Positions 1 to 12,520 of a stretch of DNA of 64,000 nucleotides are shown piece after piece. Under the pieces are notes generated by a model, which did no database searches, had not been told where the DNA came from, and worked only from the letters and a program-made list of their open reading frames with translations. A program made the position numbers and the translations under genes. The stretch is from positions 248,001 through 312,000 of the forward strand of contig JAUIRK010000992.1 of the NCBI GenBank assembly GCA_030549495.1, read 5' to 3'. Numbering within the stretch: position 1 is the stretch's first letter; every line of letters starts with the position of its first letter. The DNA is from Nectonema munidae. Taxonomy: Eukaryota > Nematomorpha > Nectonematoida > Nectonematidae.

Positions 1-1120
1 TCAATATATTCTTCATTGCAATTTTTCCTATAAAGATGCACCATTTTCACCTTCATGACACTTTTCATATCATTCAATCTTTTTGAAGGATCATATATTA
101 GAATTTTCTTCTATTTTTTTGTTCCCATCTCATTTTCCTCTTCAATAGATAACGAAGCATTTACCAATGAAAAGGTGTTCTTTTACTTTTTTCCATTTCA
201 AAAAACAGAGATGGGGAAATATTTCAAAAATAAATGTGTGTAACAAAGTATAGATTATTATTATTTAAATCTGAAAATGTAATATTTAACAGATATATTA
301 GTATAATGTGTGATTCCCTGAGATAAACCAGATATGTATTAGCACCACTGTCGCCAACACAGGGGAAGGCGTTGGGCAAAGCTGATTTCAGGGGGAGGGG
401 GGCTTGACTAATAAGAGTTTGCCCTCCTGTTGGTACGTCTCTGTGCCCAACACTTATAAAGCTGACAAAAACTTAGGGGATTTTATAACAAATTTTTCAC
501 CGAAAACAAAAGCAAAGACGTTAAGAGAACACCTATTTTTAAAACTAATATCTATTGAAATTTTGAAGAATAGGAAGTTAGATAATAAATTACAGGGGTT
601 TCCAATAATTTCTAAACGTTTCAATAAAGTAACCGCGCGTTTTTTAGATTTTAAATGTTTAATACTCTATTAAATTTTGTTGCAGTTATTTGTGATCCCT
701 CATTCATAATTAGTCTAATATAACTTCAGCAACCCCTCTTCTCTCAAATTTGTCGCAATTCTTTAAAACTTGTCACATTTCTCTAAAATTTCCTATAATT
801 CTTTGCGATCATTTAAAAATGGATGCAATTTTTCCTGTTTTTTCAGATGTCTAGTTTACAAGGGAAATAATACTAAAGTTTTCATACACTCCAATCATGT
901 TTTATTTCATTTTAGATCCGAAATACGATCCACACAAGATAGAAGACTCTGACTCAAAGTTTTTTATTTAATATTTTTCAGTATATGGATTGTTTTCAAT
1001 TGTGATCTTAATAAAGTTTATAAGTTTTAATGCTACCACTTTTGTAGGAATATTAACGGTCTAAATTTGTCCGCTCAAGTGCTGGGGCGTAAAGTGCCCC
1101 ACCCCTATTTTTCTCAGATA
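1..1120. other. AT-rich intergenic stretch, no gene seen
   Basis: No reading frame here resembles a known protein. Around 355-455 there are short G-rich and C-rich patches ending in a motif like the ends of hAT MITEs seen elsewhere in the window (TACGTCTCTG), but no matching target duplication could be found. A similar lone motif, GGGGCGTAAAGTGCCCC, lies near 1085. I see nothing else that can be named. Confidence 0.5.
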
Positions 1121-1124
1121 TTAA

Positions 1125-2110
1125 TAAGTCTTTATAAATATTTTTAATGTTACATATATATTTCAACTATGCTGAATTCAGTGGTGATGTCCATTTTTAT
1201 CAAAATCAATCAAACCTGTCAAAAAATTGATTTATATTTGATAGCTCATCTCAAAAAGGAACTTTTTATTTAAATAATTATAAAAAGTTTTTTATACATA
1301 TATACCCATTTTCAAATATGCTGAATTCAGTGGTGATATTCATTTTTTATGAAAATCAATCAAATCTGTCAAAAAATTGATCTAAATGTGACAGCTCATC
1401 TCAAAAAGGAACTTTTTATCTAAATAATTATATAAAGTTTTTTACACATGTATAACCATTTTCAAATATGCTGAATTCAGTGGTGATATTTATTTTTAAT
1501 GAAAATCAATATCACCTGTTAAAAAATTGATCTAAATGTGACAGCTCTTCTCAAAAAGAAGCTTTTTATCTAAATAATTATATAATGTTTTTTACACATA
1601 TACACCCATTTTCAAGCATGCTGAATTCAGCCATGATATTGATTTTTTTTTATAAAAATCAATTAAAGTTATCAAAGCATTGATTTATATATGACAGCTC
1701 ATCTTAAAAAGAAACTTTTTATCTAAATAATAATATAAAGTTTTTTACACATATATACTCATTTTTAAGCATGCGTAATTCAGTGGTGATATTCATTTTT
1801 TTTATGAAAATCAATCAAAACTGTCAAAAAATTGATTTATCCCAAAAAGAAACATCTTATCCGAATAATTATATAAAGTTTTTTACACACATTTACCCAT
1901 TATCAAGTAGGCTGTGCTTACTGGTTATATTCCTTTTTTTTTTATAAAAATTACTCAAACCTAAAAAAAAATTTTTAATATGACAGCCCATGTCAAAATA
2001 AGAAATTTTATTCTTATAAAAAGTTATTTATACATTTCAAGTATGTAGAATTTAATGGTGATGTTCATTTTTTATGAAATCAATAAAACCTGTCAAAAAA
2101 ATCGATTAAA
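1125..2110. repeat. Tandem array, about 150 bp unit, about 7 copies
   Basis: The marker GCTGAATTCAGTGGTGAT starts at 1171, 1320, 1470 and 1620, so the period is 149-150 bp. Diverged copies follow near 1773, 1911 and 2044. Each unit also carries a TCAAAAAATTGAT segment, a CTCATCTCAAAAA segment and a run of CTTTTTATCTAAATAATTA. Central copies are most alike and the last two are clearly decayed, as expected for the edge of an array. The unit has no open reading frame. It is satellite-like non-coding DNA; its unit length is close to one nucleosome. Confidence 0.9.
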
Positions 2111-3195
2111 CTTGTAAATCAATGTCAAATATATAAACATAAAAATAACTTCTACTTGCAGTATTTCTCTGGTAATTATTTTCTTAATTTATTTAATAAA
2201 CCAACTTTAGGTGTTTAATTCACTCAAAATATTTCACCCTACAGTAACTTATGTAACTCGATAGGACCTCCATCTTTTTGGCTACAAATTCGTTATCGGC
2301 TCGTAGTCTCTACATCATATTATATTTTACAGTATTTAATTTTGCTATTCATTCCATGATGATCCTTTTTTGGTAACTCTTTTTTCATTAGAAATTTATA
2401 TTCTTCAATGTGTGTTCGAAAAAATTTTTATAAGGATAAAATGACTTTTTTCCTCTCTCAAAGCATTCTGATTAAAGAATCTTCTTGATGATCTTAGACT
2501 TTTTTTTTATCAGTATCGTGTATTTTATTATTAGGCCTGAATATTTGTCAACCAATTTCAAAGGTTTTTTTCTGATGAATCATTCGTGATGTTCATTGTT
2601 CAATTACAAAAAGTTGTCCACGTTCTTCATCTAAAAAATTATCTCTTTGACGCAAAAGGAAAAAGATGGACAAATTCAATTTAAATTAAAAATATCTTGA
2701 TAGTGACTAAATTCTCACATATTGGCATCTGTGCCATTTTTGATAAATCTGACCTATTCTAAATTTTCAGATTTCCTACCCATCTTAGCTAAATGTTAAT
2801 TGTAATCCTAGATGATAAGCTATAGATTTAAATATTTTTCATTTGTAAAAGGAATTTCTTTTTCACATTCAAAATTTTTTTTGAGCATCTAATATTATAT
2901 AATTAAACCACTTCCTAGTTCATTAGAACATGGTAGATCTTCCATTTAGTCGAGATACATATTTTTTTTAATTATTTGTTTTGATCATATATTCTCTTTT
3001 CAATTAGTTTCAACTTTGTTCCTTCTCTCATACAAATTTTCAAAAGATTTTATAATACGTTTTGTTTTTTTTAATAAATATTTCATACTCAAGATGATTG
3101 TAGAAAGTATTATAAGCCAAAATATACAAAAAAAAAGTATATTTTTACTATATACCTAATATGCAGCCATTTTTTGAAATTTTTTTACAGAATTG
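2111..3195. other. AT-rich spacer between two tandem arrays
   Basis: This stretch separates the two arrays. It has no long reading frame and no recognisable repeat ends. Nothing could be named. Confidence 0.5.
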
Positions 3196-3199
3196 ATTT

Positions 3200-5345
3200 T
3201 CAGGCATACATTACTAATTCAATTACCACTTCGAGATATTTTTTAACCGTATTATCCAAAATCCAGTACAGAAATAAAATAAGCATAGTCGATTTGGTAT
3301 AAAACAGATATTTTATTTTTTTGAAAATATTTTTGAAGAGAGTATCTAGAAGTAAACCGCAAATCTGATTGAAGCTTTTAGATATTTTAAAACCATAAAT
3401 GCCAAACCTGAATCCAAAAATGAAACCAGCATCTTCCATTTGGCATAAAAACAAATATTTTATTTAAATTTCAAAAATATTTCTGTAGACATTAGACGTA
3501 AATCGAACATTTGATTGACACTTTCAGACATGTAAAACCTCTAAATGCAAAAAATGATTTCAGAAATAAAAATGATCATGGTCGAATTGGTATAAAAACA
3601 TATATTCCATGTAAAATTAGAGAGAATATTTTGGGATATAGTTTTCAGACATAAACCGCAAATTTGATTGACACTAGCAGTAAAATCTCTAAATGCGAAA
3701 ACTGTATTCAGAAATGAAATCATCATGATCTATTTGCTATAAAAATATATTTCATGTAAAATTTGAATCAATATTTTTGGAAACAAATTTTAGAAATAAA
3801 CCCAAATTTGATTAATACATTTAGGTATTTTCAAATTCAAACTGCAAAAATTAAATCCATAAATGAAACTAGTATGGTTGATTTATATTTAATTGTAAAA
3901 TTTGAATGGATGTTTTTGGAGACAATTTTTAGAAGTAAACCGCAAATTTGATTAACACTTATAGGTATTTTCACATCCTAAATGTAAAAAATGAGTTCAG
4001 AAATGAAAACAACATGCTTGATTTGGTATAAAAACATATATTTCATGTAAAATTGAGAGAATATTTTTCGAGATCGCTGTTAGAAGTAAACCGCAAATTT
4101 GATTGACATTGACAGATATTTTAAAACTTCTAAATGTGAAAAATGAGTTTATAAATGAAAATAGCATGGTTGATTTGGTATAAAAACATATATTTCATTG
4201 TAAAATTTGAATGAATATTTTTGGAGACGATTTTTATAACTGCAAATTTAATTAACACTTATAGGTATTTTTACATCCTAAACGTAAAAAATGAGTCCAG
4301 TAATAAAACCACCATTTCCGATTTAGTCTAACACACATATTTCATTGCAAAATTTGAATGAATGATTTGGAGACAATTTTTAGAAGTAAAGCGCAAATTT
4401 TATTAACACTTATAGGTATTTTCACATTCTAAACGTAAAAAATGAAACCAGCATGTCCGATTTACTCTAACACATATATTTCATTGTAAAATTTGAATGA
4501 ATGTTTTTGGAGAAAATTTTTAGAAGTAAACCGCAAATTTGATGAACACTTATAGGCAGGCCCGTCGCTAGAGTTATCTTGCAGAGGGGGGGGGGGGGGG
4601 GGGGGGGGCAAATCACATTATTAAATTTTTGTCATAAACTGGAAAATTTTTATTCTCAAAAATTTCATTAAATATTAATTTCAAAATAGGATTAGTCTTT
4701 TTCTCAAACTAAACTCATGCATATATTCTTCTTTTGTGACTTCTGAAGTATAATCCTTGATGAAGGCGATAGAAAAATGATTAAGATATTAAAACTTACG
4801 AAGACAACTGTTATAATAAATAAGATATAAATTTTTTAACGACACTCAGAGGAGGCAAAAAAATCCAGGGGGGGGGGGGGCAATGCCCCCCCCCCCTTAT
4901 CGACGGGCCTGCTTATAGGTATTTTCACATCCTAAACGTAAAAAATTAGTCCAGAAATTAAACCAGCATGACCGATTTAGTATAACACATATATTTCATT
5001 ATAAAATTTAAATGAATGTTTTTGGGGACAATTTTTAGAAGTAAATCGCAAATTTGATTAACATTTATAGGTATTTTCACATCCTAAACGTAAAAAATGA
5101 GTGGAGAAATGAAACTAGCATGGCCGATTTAGTATAACACACATATTTTATGTAAAATTTGAAGGAATGTTTTTGGAGACAATTTTCAGAAGTAAACAGC
5201 AAATTTGATTAACACTTATAGGTATTTTCAAATCCTAAATGTAAAGAATAAGTCCAGAAATGAAAACAGCATGACCGATTTAGTATAAAAACATTTTATG
5301 TAAAATTTGAAGGTATATTTATTAGATATCTTTTTGATCAATCAA
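3200..5345. repeat. Second tandem array, about 140-150 bp unit, about 13 copies, interrupted by a MITE
   Basis: The marker AAACCGCAAATTTGATT recurs with small changes near 3353, 3653, 3797, 3936, 4086, 4240, 4387, 4528, 5041 and 5193, spacing mostly 140-155 bp. Each unit also has ATAGGTATTTTCACATCCTAAA-like and ATGAAAACAGCATGNCCGATTT-like blocks. The sequence is unrelated to the first array although the period is similar. One unit is split by a 355 bp hAT-type MITE at 4557-4911; removing it and one target copy restores a spacing of about 150 bp. Short frames inside the array are products of the repeat and not genes. Confidence 0.88.
4557..4911. mobile_element. hAT-type MITE with 8-bp target duplication, inserted in the tandem array
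   Basis: The element begins CAGGCCCGTCG and ends with the inverted copy CGACGGGCCTG. It is flanked on both sides by the same 8 bases, CTTATAGG (4549-4556 and 4912-4919), which are part of the surrounding array unit. An 8 bp duplication with ends starting CAG is the mark of the hAT superfamily. There is no transposase. Just inside the left end is a run of 23 G, and just inside the right end runs of 13 G and 11 C, which may pair or form unusual structures. Confidence 0.9.
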
Positions 5346-6002
5346 AATTTCATTGACATTTTCTAAAAAGTATTATTGAAAAAATTAAATATATAAAGTG
5401 TTATGCATTCCAAACTGTATATAATTATATATTTTCAAGGTATTATATAATATAGATCCTATATTATACGGTTAAGTACAGATAATGTCAAAATTTTGCT
5501 GAAAAATTTTAATTTTTGATTTTGACTGACAGTTTTGGACATGAAAGGGTCATTCAACTACCATGAAAATGGTTTCAAAAGATGCATATAGCAAAAGATG
5601 CATTGGAAAATAGTGTGCTACACAGTTGTGTCCCATCTTTTTCTGTTGCACAGGTAGAACGAAACTTAACATATTCATTGACATACTGCATTCAAAACAA
5701 AAAAATAAGAAACATACTTATGAATGTGCGTTTTCCTCTTTTTAAGAATTTTCACCAAAATATGTAATAAAAATTTGAAATACGTGGTTTTAATCAGTAG
5801 ATTTGTAGACAAAACAATACGTTCTATAAAAATACTGTAATGGCTGCATCGCTACAGATATGATCTATGTTACATAAATAGTTCATTGCCGATTCAAATG
5901 TATGTGAATAAGGCAAAATATACGGAAACAATACACAAACAATCTTACACATAACTGTATATGATGTATCAATAAGAAAAAATTATTATAACAGGAAGAC
6001 CA
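5346..6002. other. AT-rich spacer
   Basis: No gene, repeat end or RNA gene seen. The frame at 5582-5767 is short and unlike known proteins. Confidence 0.4.
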
Positions 6003-6010
6003 TATCTCAC

Positions 6011-6459
6011 CAGGGCGTAGTCACTACTTTCACTGCCCAACCTTCTTTTTTTCATTTGGGGCATGTATGCATAAATTGAGATTATTTATATAACATCAAC
6101 TGAATCCGTCTGTCGTTAACTTTAATGTGTTACCTCATATGACATGGATAAAAAATGTTATGGATAGATTCAACTGCTTTTCGACTTTTACTCATTTTTA
6201 GGCATGATTGATGGGAAGAAACGGTTTCCTTATCTAACTGAGTATCATATTTTCATTACAGAAAGACTTATCGATGGCCACACTCAATCCTTCTATTCAA
6301 ACATTTGTTTTAGACGTCTATAAGAGATAATTTAAAAATATATCGGCACACATAGGTTTTAATAAATGTTGTTTCACTTTGATGCTTAGAAAAACTTTGC
6401 ACCCCCTGCCCAAACTTCTCTTCTGCCTCTCCAACTTTCAATTTCTGGCTACGTCTCTG
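6011..6459. mobile_element. hAT-type MITE, 449 bp
   Basis: Left end CAGGGCGTAGTCACTAC, right end reads GGCTACGTCTCTG, which is an imperfect inverted copy (CAGAGACGTAGCC). The flanks TATCTCAC (6003-6010) and TATCTAAC (6460-6467) match at 7 of 8 positions, as an aged hAT target duplication would. The interior has no coding capacity. The ends resemble those of the elements at 41560, 54520 and 59476, so they probably share a transposase source. Confidence 0.78.
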
Positions 6460-6467
6460 TATCTAAC

Positions 6468-7380
6468 TCATGCAGAGATTACGTGTTGATACCGCTTAGG
6501 GGGGGGGGGGGAGGTTGTAATCTGAAACACCTATTTAAGTAGGTTGTAATCTGAAATGTGGTGATAACCTACGTTTCTTAAAAGCGTTCCTTCCTCATCA
6601 ATCCATACATAAATATACCCTGTACTTGAGACGGTTGCAACATTGTCACTTTATTAGGAAATTAGGTTTAGGTTTATTGCTATCTCGGAAAACTGCTAAA
6701 GCAAATGTATTTTTCTCAGGAAATATATGAAGCGTATATAAAAATATATATGCATTAATTATTATTCATAAGCATCCTCCAAAAATCACACCTTAGAAAC
6801 CAGCCTCACACCCCTTAGAAACAAGTCTCGCACCCCTGGTTAAGAAACCAATGATATTTATATTAAAAACTCTCTTAAAAAACAGATACATTCTGGTTAC
6901 TTAGTTTACATATCTTGATTGATCATCTCGATAGTAGTCTTAACGCTGCTCTTTGATCGTCTAGCTGCCGATTTTTTTATCCTTGCTTATTTGTTTCTAG
7001 TTTCCCTCTTTTTTATATGGTGTTATAATGTTCAAAATTTCTTTCTTTTTTTATTGAATAAATCTATCTAGAGTTTGAATCAGAAAAAAATTGGGAGAAA
7101 TAACGATTCGATAACAGTAGGACTTTTTACCCAAATACACACAAATATCCCCATATACACACAAATATATTCTTTATCTAAAAATAAGAACTTGAAATTA
7201 AAAATGTATTAGATAAATGCTTAAATAAAAAGACACACAGTTATTTAAGTATGAACGAAGGCTGGCAATATAGTATTGTTATATATTTTTATATCTCCCA
7301 TTATCTTGCCAGGCCACGCTTATTAATAATAATTAATTTAAATTAAAAAATTATTTTGTATTATCAAACTTACTATTATG
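6468..7380. other. AT-rich spacer with G run and short direct repeat
   Basis: A run of 14 G lies near 6500, followed by two copies of AGGTTGTAATCTGAAA about 38 bp apart (near 6513 and 6540). Nothing else recognisable. Confidence 0.4.
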
Positions 7381-7592
7381 GTTGGTTGGTTGGAGATATC
7401 AAAGCACTTTCAGTCGTAAGGCTATATGCTCGCATTATGCTTAAGATGGTTAATCCAACAACCTACAAACTAAAAACCATAATCACAGTTTTGTGAATTT
7501 GTTTTTAGAGTTGGGAGCCTTGGGGATCGAACTCCTGACCTTCAACTGTTAAGTTGAGAGGTACACCCTAAAACCATTGAAGCTCATGACTT
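7381..7592 (-). repeat. Probable tRNA-derived SINE
   Basis: Read on the minus strand, 7592-7510 has a tRNA-like head: an A-box-like TGAGCTTCAATGG, then about 45 bp further a B-box-like GAGTTCGATCCCC. The spacing fits an internal RNA polymerase III promoter. The cloverleaf stems are poor, so this is not a working tRNA. The body runs towards the GGTTGGTTGG sequence at 7381. Family membership is not established. Confidence 0.5.
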
Positions 7593-7599
7593 ACTATTA

Positions 7600-7990
7600 T
7601 AAAATATTATTATTTACAAATAATTATTATATTTTAAGGTTTAGTTATAATATAAACAATTTTAATTAAAAAAAAATTTTGAAAATACCTATAAAATTAG
7701 CTCTTAGGTTTCTATATTTCAGTTAAAGAAAAAACAAATTTCTTCAAGTCATTTGTCATATTAGTATCTTTATTTAAGCTTTATCTTTTTTTGTCAAAGT
7801 ATTTATCTTTTTTTGAAAAATATTTTTTTCATATTATCCGTTCCATTTTTTAAACTTTTTTAGTGTCCGTGTCTTTTTTTTATTTAAAGTACGACGTTAC
7901 ATGTTTTAAACTTTTAAAAAATTAAAAATTTTGTATATCAATAGTTTTGTTTTATTATATGGTTAAATCCTTTATTTAATATAACTATAA
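7600..7990. other. AT-rich spacer
   Basis: Almost pure A+T with poly-T runs. Nothing recognised. Confidence 0.4.
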
Positions 7991-7999
7991 TAGTCTTTA

Positions 8000-8212
8000 A
8001 TTGTACATGATTATCAGATTTATGCATGTGGATTGGGAAATTTGGAATTTTCCTCGGTAAAGGTAAAGATACCGTTATGTTTTCATCGAAAAGGCACAAT
8101 TGTGCCGCTTGTATCGAACTATGCAGAAAGTAGGCTTGATGTGGGATCAAACCCAAGGCTTTGAGTTATCGAAGCCCAGTATCTTACCAACCTTACTCAC
8201 TATACCTTGTAA
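8000..8212 (-). repeat. Second tRNA-like SINE
   Basis: On the minus strand the sequence contains an A-box-like AGTAAGGTTGGTAAG followed by a good B-box match, GGGTTTGATCCC, about 40 bp on. This is the arrangement of a tRNA-derived SINE head. It differs from the copy at 7381-7592, so it is probably another family. A 72-codon frame covering it on the minus strand is a by-product. Confidence 0.5.
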
Positions 8213-8639
8213 TATGTAATAAATATGATCTACCGTGAGCTTTGTTAAGTAATTTAGTTATGCTAATTATTTATATTTTTCAGAATTTGATATTAAGGTT
8301 GAACATTTCTAAAAATGTTCTACTTTGGACCCTTTGTGTTATATATAAAATTTCTTTCCTTCCTAAGATTTTCCGTTGTAAAATATGTTTTCGGTAGTTT
8401 AAAATTACTTTTACAACAAATTTATTCAAGTTTTAATTAATTTTAATATTTACAAATATATTAGCAAATATAAGATATTTAAAAAATATATTAATGATTT
8501 TTATGACAAAAAATTTATAGGACTTTGTTTTAAATGTTTTGAAAATTTTTTTATAAATAGTTCTATGTCAACTTTTTTTGTGTATACTTTCATAAATGAA
8601 AGAAAGATTAAATTACTTTTTCTAGATGACATCATAGAT

Positions 8640-9700
8640 CTTAGAGGTGTCATAATTCTATTAAAGTTCGAAAATTCTTTCTCAAACGGCCGTACTTGAG
8701 TCCAGTGTTAAAAGGCTTGAAAAAGCTTCTTTAACAGGATCAAGTACTGCAAAAATATCAATAATATTCTATTCTTTCTGTATCTTTTTTCTTAAATATT
8801 TTTTTCCATTGTTTAATTCAGAAATAATCTAATTTTTTTCTTTTAAGTGCGATATATAGGGTTCAAATTTTTCATATTGTAAAAATTCCTAATTTATTGG
8901 AGACAAGTATGAAAGTGCATTTATTATTTCGAAGTTTTTTTCATTAAATCTAAATGAAAAACTTTAAAAAAATGCTAAGTTTTGCTATAAAATGAAACCT
9001 ATTATTAAATTCATTTAGAAATATTCCAAGTGTCTCATCATAAAGAATACGAAGGTTTGTAACTTCTCCTCTTTTAATATCAAACTTATCAAAAATATTT
9101 TCTGTAGGATTATCAATATAAAAATTCATTTTCTTAATTAAGGAATCAATCAGATAAAATTTTATCACATCTACCAAATCTAGTCCAATTATGAAGTCAT
9201 TATTCTCTTTCTAAATTGTCGAATATATAATACTTTTGTAGTTTTTAATTTAAAAATATGTTACTTGCAAGTAGTCATTGGCAACTTTTATTATAATAAG
9301 AAACTTTTCCATCATGAGCATTGTTAAAATAAACAAATCGTCCTTTAAAGCATGCTTCGAAAGAAATATCAAGATGAGAATTACTCCTTAATTTTTAATT
9401 TTTTTTTTGTAATTTTTGATCAAACAAATTATGACATCATAATGTGATGTCCATCTCGTTGGAATAAATTTCTTAAATTGCTTTTTAAAAAAGTTTGGAC
9501 AACATTTTAAGTGAACCTATGAAGCCTCGCCAGTATTAAAAAGCACTTCAATATTTTTTATATGATGAAAAGAAACAGTTATAATTAGGTACAGCTGATT
9601 GTTTATATAATGTATATATCTCCCAAGAGCTTTACTTATTTTTTCTTGAACTCCATTTTTCCTACCTAAGTTGAATATTACTTTTTTTTATATGTAGATC
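8640..9700 (-). mobile_element. hAT transposase relic (coding remains)
   Basis: Minus-strand reading of about 9680-9380 gives FHHIKNIEVLFNTGEAS, then a stop, then KKQFKKFIPTRWTSHYD and a string resembling the region around the conserved PTRW motif of hAT transposases. A later fragment, 9177-8950, continues as FDIKRGEVTNLRILYDE. Stops interrupt the frame and no ends were found. It is a dead DNA transposon fragment; the hAT assignment rests on the PTRW block and the general pattern. Confidence 0.45.
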
Positions 9701-10315
9701 TTTCTACAAATATAATTTTGTTTTTATTTATTTTACAGTCATCAAGAACTCTCAAAATTGTATTGCAAATAAAAATTTCAGGGCTTCAATTATTTGATTT
9801 TGGATTTTGGGAGATAAATAAGTAGAATTTTTAGGGATGGAAACGGCTATCTAAATTTATTGATGAAAAATATGAATTATAATCGTTAATACTTGTTTTA
9901 GTTTGATAAAATACTGATAGATATACGCTTTTCAACCCTATTAGCGCTGGGCAAAATTTGTGTTTAAAAATGATGGGGAAAAGGACATTCTCGGTTCAAG
10001 TGTGATCCCTCTTTTAAATAAAAATTTTAAGTTTTTATCGACTTTAAAATATATTTATTTAAGAAGAATAGTATCAAAATTAGTAAAACTGAATATAGTT
10101 TGAAACATTAAAATTAATAATCCAATAATTAGTTTATATTATAAAGAATGCAAGGGACTTATATATTTAGGCCATTAGGGTCAAGCCTGGGGAAACGAAG
10201 TTAAAATCTTTGATTTTAATACTTTTTTTAGTAAAGTAAGATCGCTACCAACAATATATATTTATCTTTCACCTCATATTTAAAAGAGTTCGTCAGCAAA
10301 GTCTAAAAACATATA
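9701..10315. other. AT-rich spacer
   Basis: No gene or repeat end recognised. Confidence 0.4.
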
Positions 10316-10319
10316 TACA

Positions 10320-11110
10320 TCGGTATGAAGAAGTTGCGTTGTACCGAAGGAAGACGCTGGACGCGGATGGGCATGCTCGGCTCGACCTTGGTTGGAGGGG
10401 TCTTCAAGGCCGAAAAAATGATGAGGGGGAGGGGATAAGGAGATTAAACCGGATAACTCAGATCTATAAAGGGTTGCCTCTTGCGAAGCTGCCCCTTTGG
10501 AGCTTCTTTGGGGGTCTCTGTCGGCTTAACGGGGAGCCGGTTATACCTATGGCAGCGATGGAGGGTACGGCCTTCTGTGTTGCATGAGACCAATTTGTCC
10601 TGACCACGTGCGAATAGTAGCTTTGAGAACTTGCAGCTCGTCTAGGGGCATAGTGTCGATTCAAAATATGAAGTTTACTAAATCTAACAGTCTGTCCCTA
10701 AGATTGAGGACCTTGCATTTCTGAGCTTCTAGTATGAAATCCACTCAATGATGTGATAAGGCGCGAGGGGGAATCTGCATTACCCCAGGTTCTTAATAAT
10801 CCCAAGGGCATATCCTAGAGGGGTTCCTCATCTATGCGGCGAATTGGGCCATAGGGCTCTAGTGCTGGCGACCTAGAATCTAGGATAAAAGATCTAATAG
10901 AAAATGTTACATTAAAGGAAAAAAATGTTGCTTCAGGGAGTAGTTCAGGGATTGTTAGTAGTGAAGAGCAAGCAGAGAGATAGAAAAAATCATTTCTGCC
11001 AAACGTGCACCAGCCGTTGCTGATGCATAAACCATTCCCATTGGTCGTACAAATTCGATTACTGGCTAGGCCTATGTCTATAAGAGGCCCCCTATGAAGT
11101 CGCCCCTGAC
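10320..11110. other. G+C-rich island of unknown origin
   Basis: About 800 bp of clearly higher G+C content sits in AT-rich surroundings, with abrupt edges. An 82-codon frame on the plus strand (10339-10587, which starts at a TTG) and a 66-codon frame on the minus strand have no recognisable domain. The composition suggests part of a repeat or a foreign insertion, perhaps the untranslated part of a retroelement. I do not recognise the family. Confidence 0.4.
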
Positions 11111-11900
11111 CGAAAAACTCTTATTTAATCCACATTTTTTAACTATATTAATTGAATAAAAACATTGATGTAGGTTAACTACGTAAACAAAATTTAACCC
11201 AAAAAAAATAGTTGAAATAGAAAAATGTTTGAACGAAAATAGGCAAAACGCTTATAATATATCATCAGCATAGAGATTAATCCCTTGAAAACTATTTCTT
11301 AATTTTTATTTCTTCTATTTATCTTATATGAATAAATATGGATTTCTAAGTGTTTAATTTTTCCCTATAATTGTAGCTTCTAGTTTTTCATTGAAATATA
11401 TATAATATATTAATAATATCTTGCACTCTCATGACTCTTGCCTGACTGACTTGATTGGTTATTGGGGATGAATCCCGAAAGGAAGCGGCTTTTGACTTTG
11501 TAATAACCTTATGAGCACTCTAACCGAGCCAGAAATTATCGAATTTAATCAACCAAATTTTTTTTGAGTGACTTTCGAACTAAATCCTCAATCAGCCAAT
11601 GTAGTCTTCGATTTACCACCTTTCGTGTAGGCCTAGGCAGTCGGAAGGAAAATATCCGACTTCAAGTACTTACAAAAATCCGGCTCCCAACTGCGAATAC
11701 CCAAAAACTTGATAAATTCAACACCAAACTCTTCGCTCCCGGCTTTGACTAAAGAAGGGCCACTCCGTATGCTTACAAAAATAAACTATTTTTTTCTTTT
11801 ACCCTACTTGCAACTAATTCCAAATTATTTTAGCTCCACAAATAAAAGCAGGAATTTATGCTGGTAAAAAAGAACCAATTCTATCTAGAATTGGTGTCAA
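11111..11900. other. Spacer with possible MITE debris
   Basis: Between about 11560 and 11765 there are CCGAC/CGGAAG-type words similar to the GAGTCGG family seen at 17270 and 37218, but no clean ends. The rest is AT-rich without features. Confidence 0.3.
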
Positions 11901-12029
11901 AACACTCGTATATATATTTTAGCTTATTTTAAATATTTTTGAAAGTATTTGTATTTGTAATTTTAGTTTTGAAAATGAGACGTCTTTACATTCGTATTTG
12001 AAATACTTACTAACATTATTTAAAAAAAA

Positions 12030-12520
12030 CAAACACTTGACCACGATGAAACTTTAGATCCTAGATTCAAATTACTTTTGTATGACAACAGAGAATTTGA
12101 AAAGAACATTATCTAAGTTAATTCAGAAATTGATGAAACTAGCCACTGTTATTGATTCTCAAACTGTTGTTCATCAACCACTATAATAAAAAAAGCGTAA
12201 AGGAATCTTTTCAGCCATTGTTGATACCAATGACAATACCAACACTGTCAACTATAGAAATTGAGGTGAATGATTTATCTATCAAGTGACTGCATGCCTG
12301 AAGACTAAGATCCTTTGTCATATGCATGCTTCAAAATTTCTACATTAATCAAAAATTGTATCTGATTTTTTTGGCCATTACAGTTTCTTCCCCTGTTGAG
12401 AATTTGTTCAGCATTGCTGGTAAAGTTTTCAGACCAAATAGATGTCAATTAAATGATGCTACCTTTGAAAGTTTAATGCATATTAGATGTAACACCAACA
12501 ATAACATAAGCCACTAAATG
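12030..12520 (+). mobile_element. hAT transposase C-terminal relic
   Basis: The plus strand encodes LDPRFKLLLYDN near 12050, the hAT hallmark block, followed by stops. Then 12326-12517 reads in one frame through VSSPVENLFSIAGKVF and ends with a string matching the hAT C-terminal dimerisation domain (normally ..SERVFSxAGxxxxxxRxxL). The two blocks are in the right order and spacing for a hAT transposase but the frame is broken several times. It is a dead copy. The flanks carry repeated TATTTGTATTTGAAATA words at about 11950 and 12710 that may be subterminal repeats. Confidence 0.72.

Noticed and set aside
355-455. Possible 100 bp MITE
   Set aside because: The ends look alike only with gaps, and the flanking 8-mers do not match.
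3200-3951. Short frames in the second tandem array
   Set aside because: They repeat with the array unit and lack any domain.
10464-10664. Overlapping frames in the G+C-rich island as genes
   Set aside because: Open frames are expected by chance in G+C-rich DNA, and none has a known domain.
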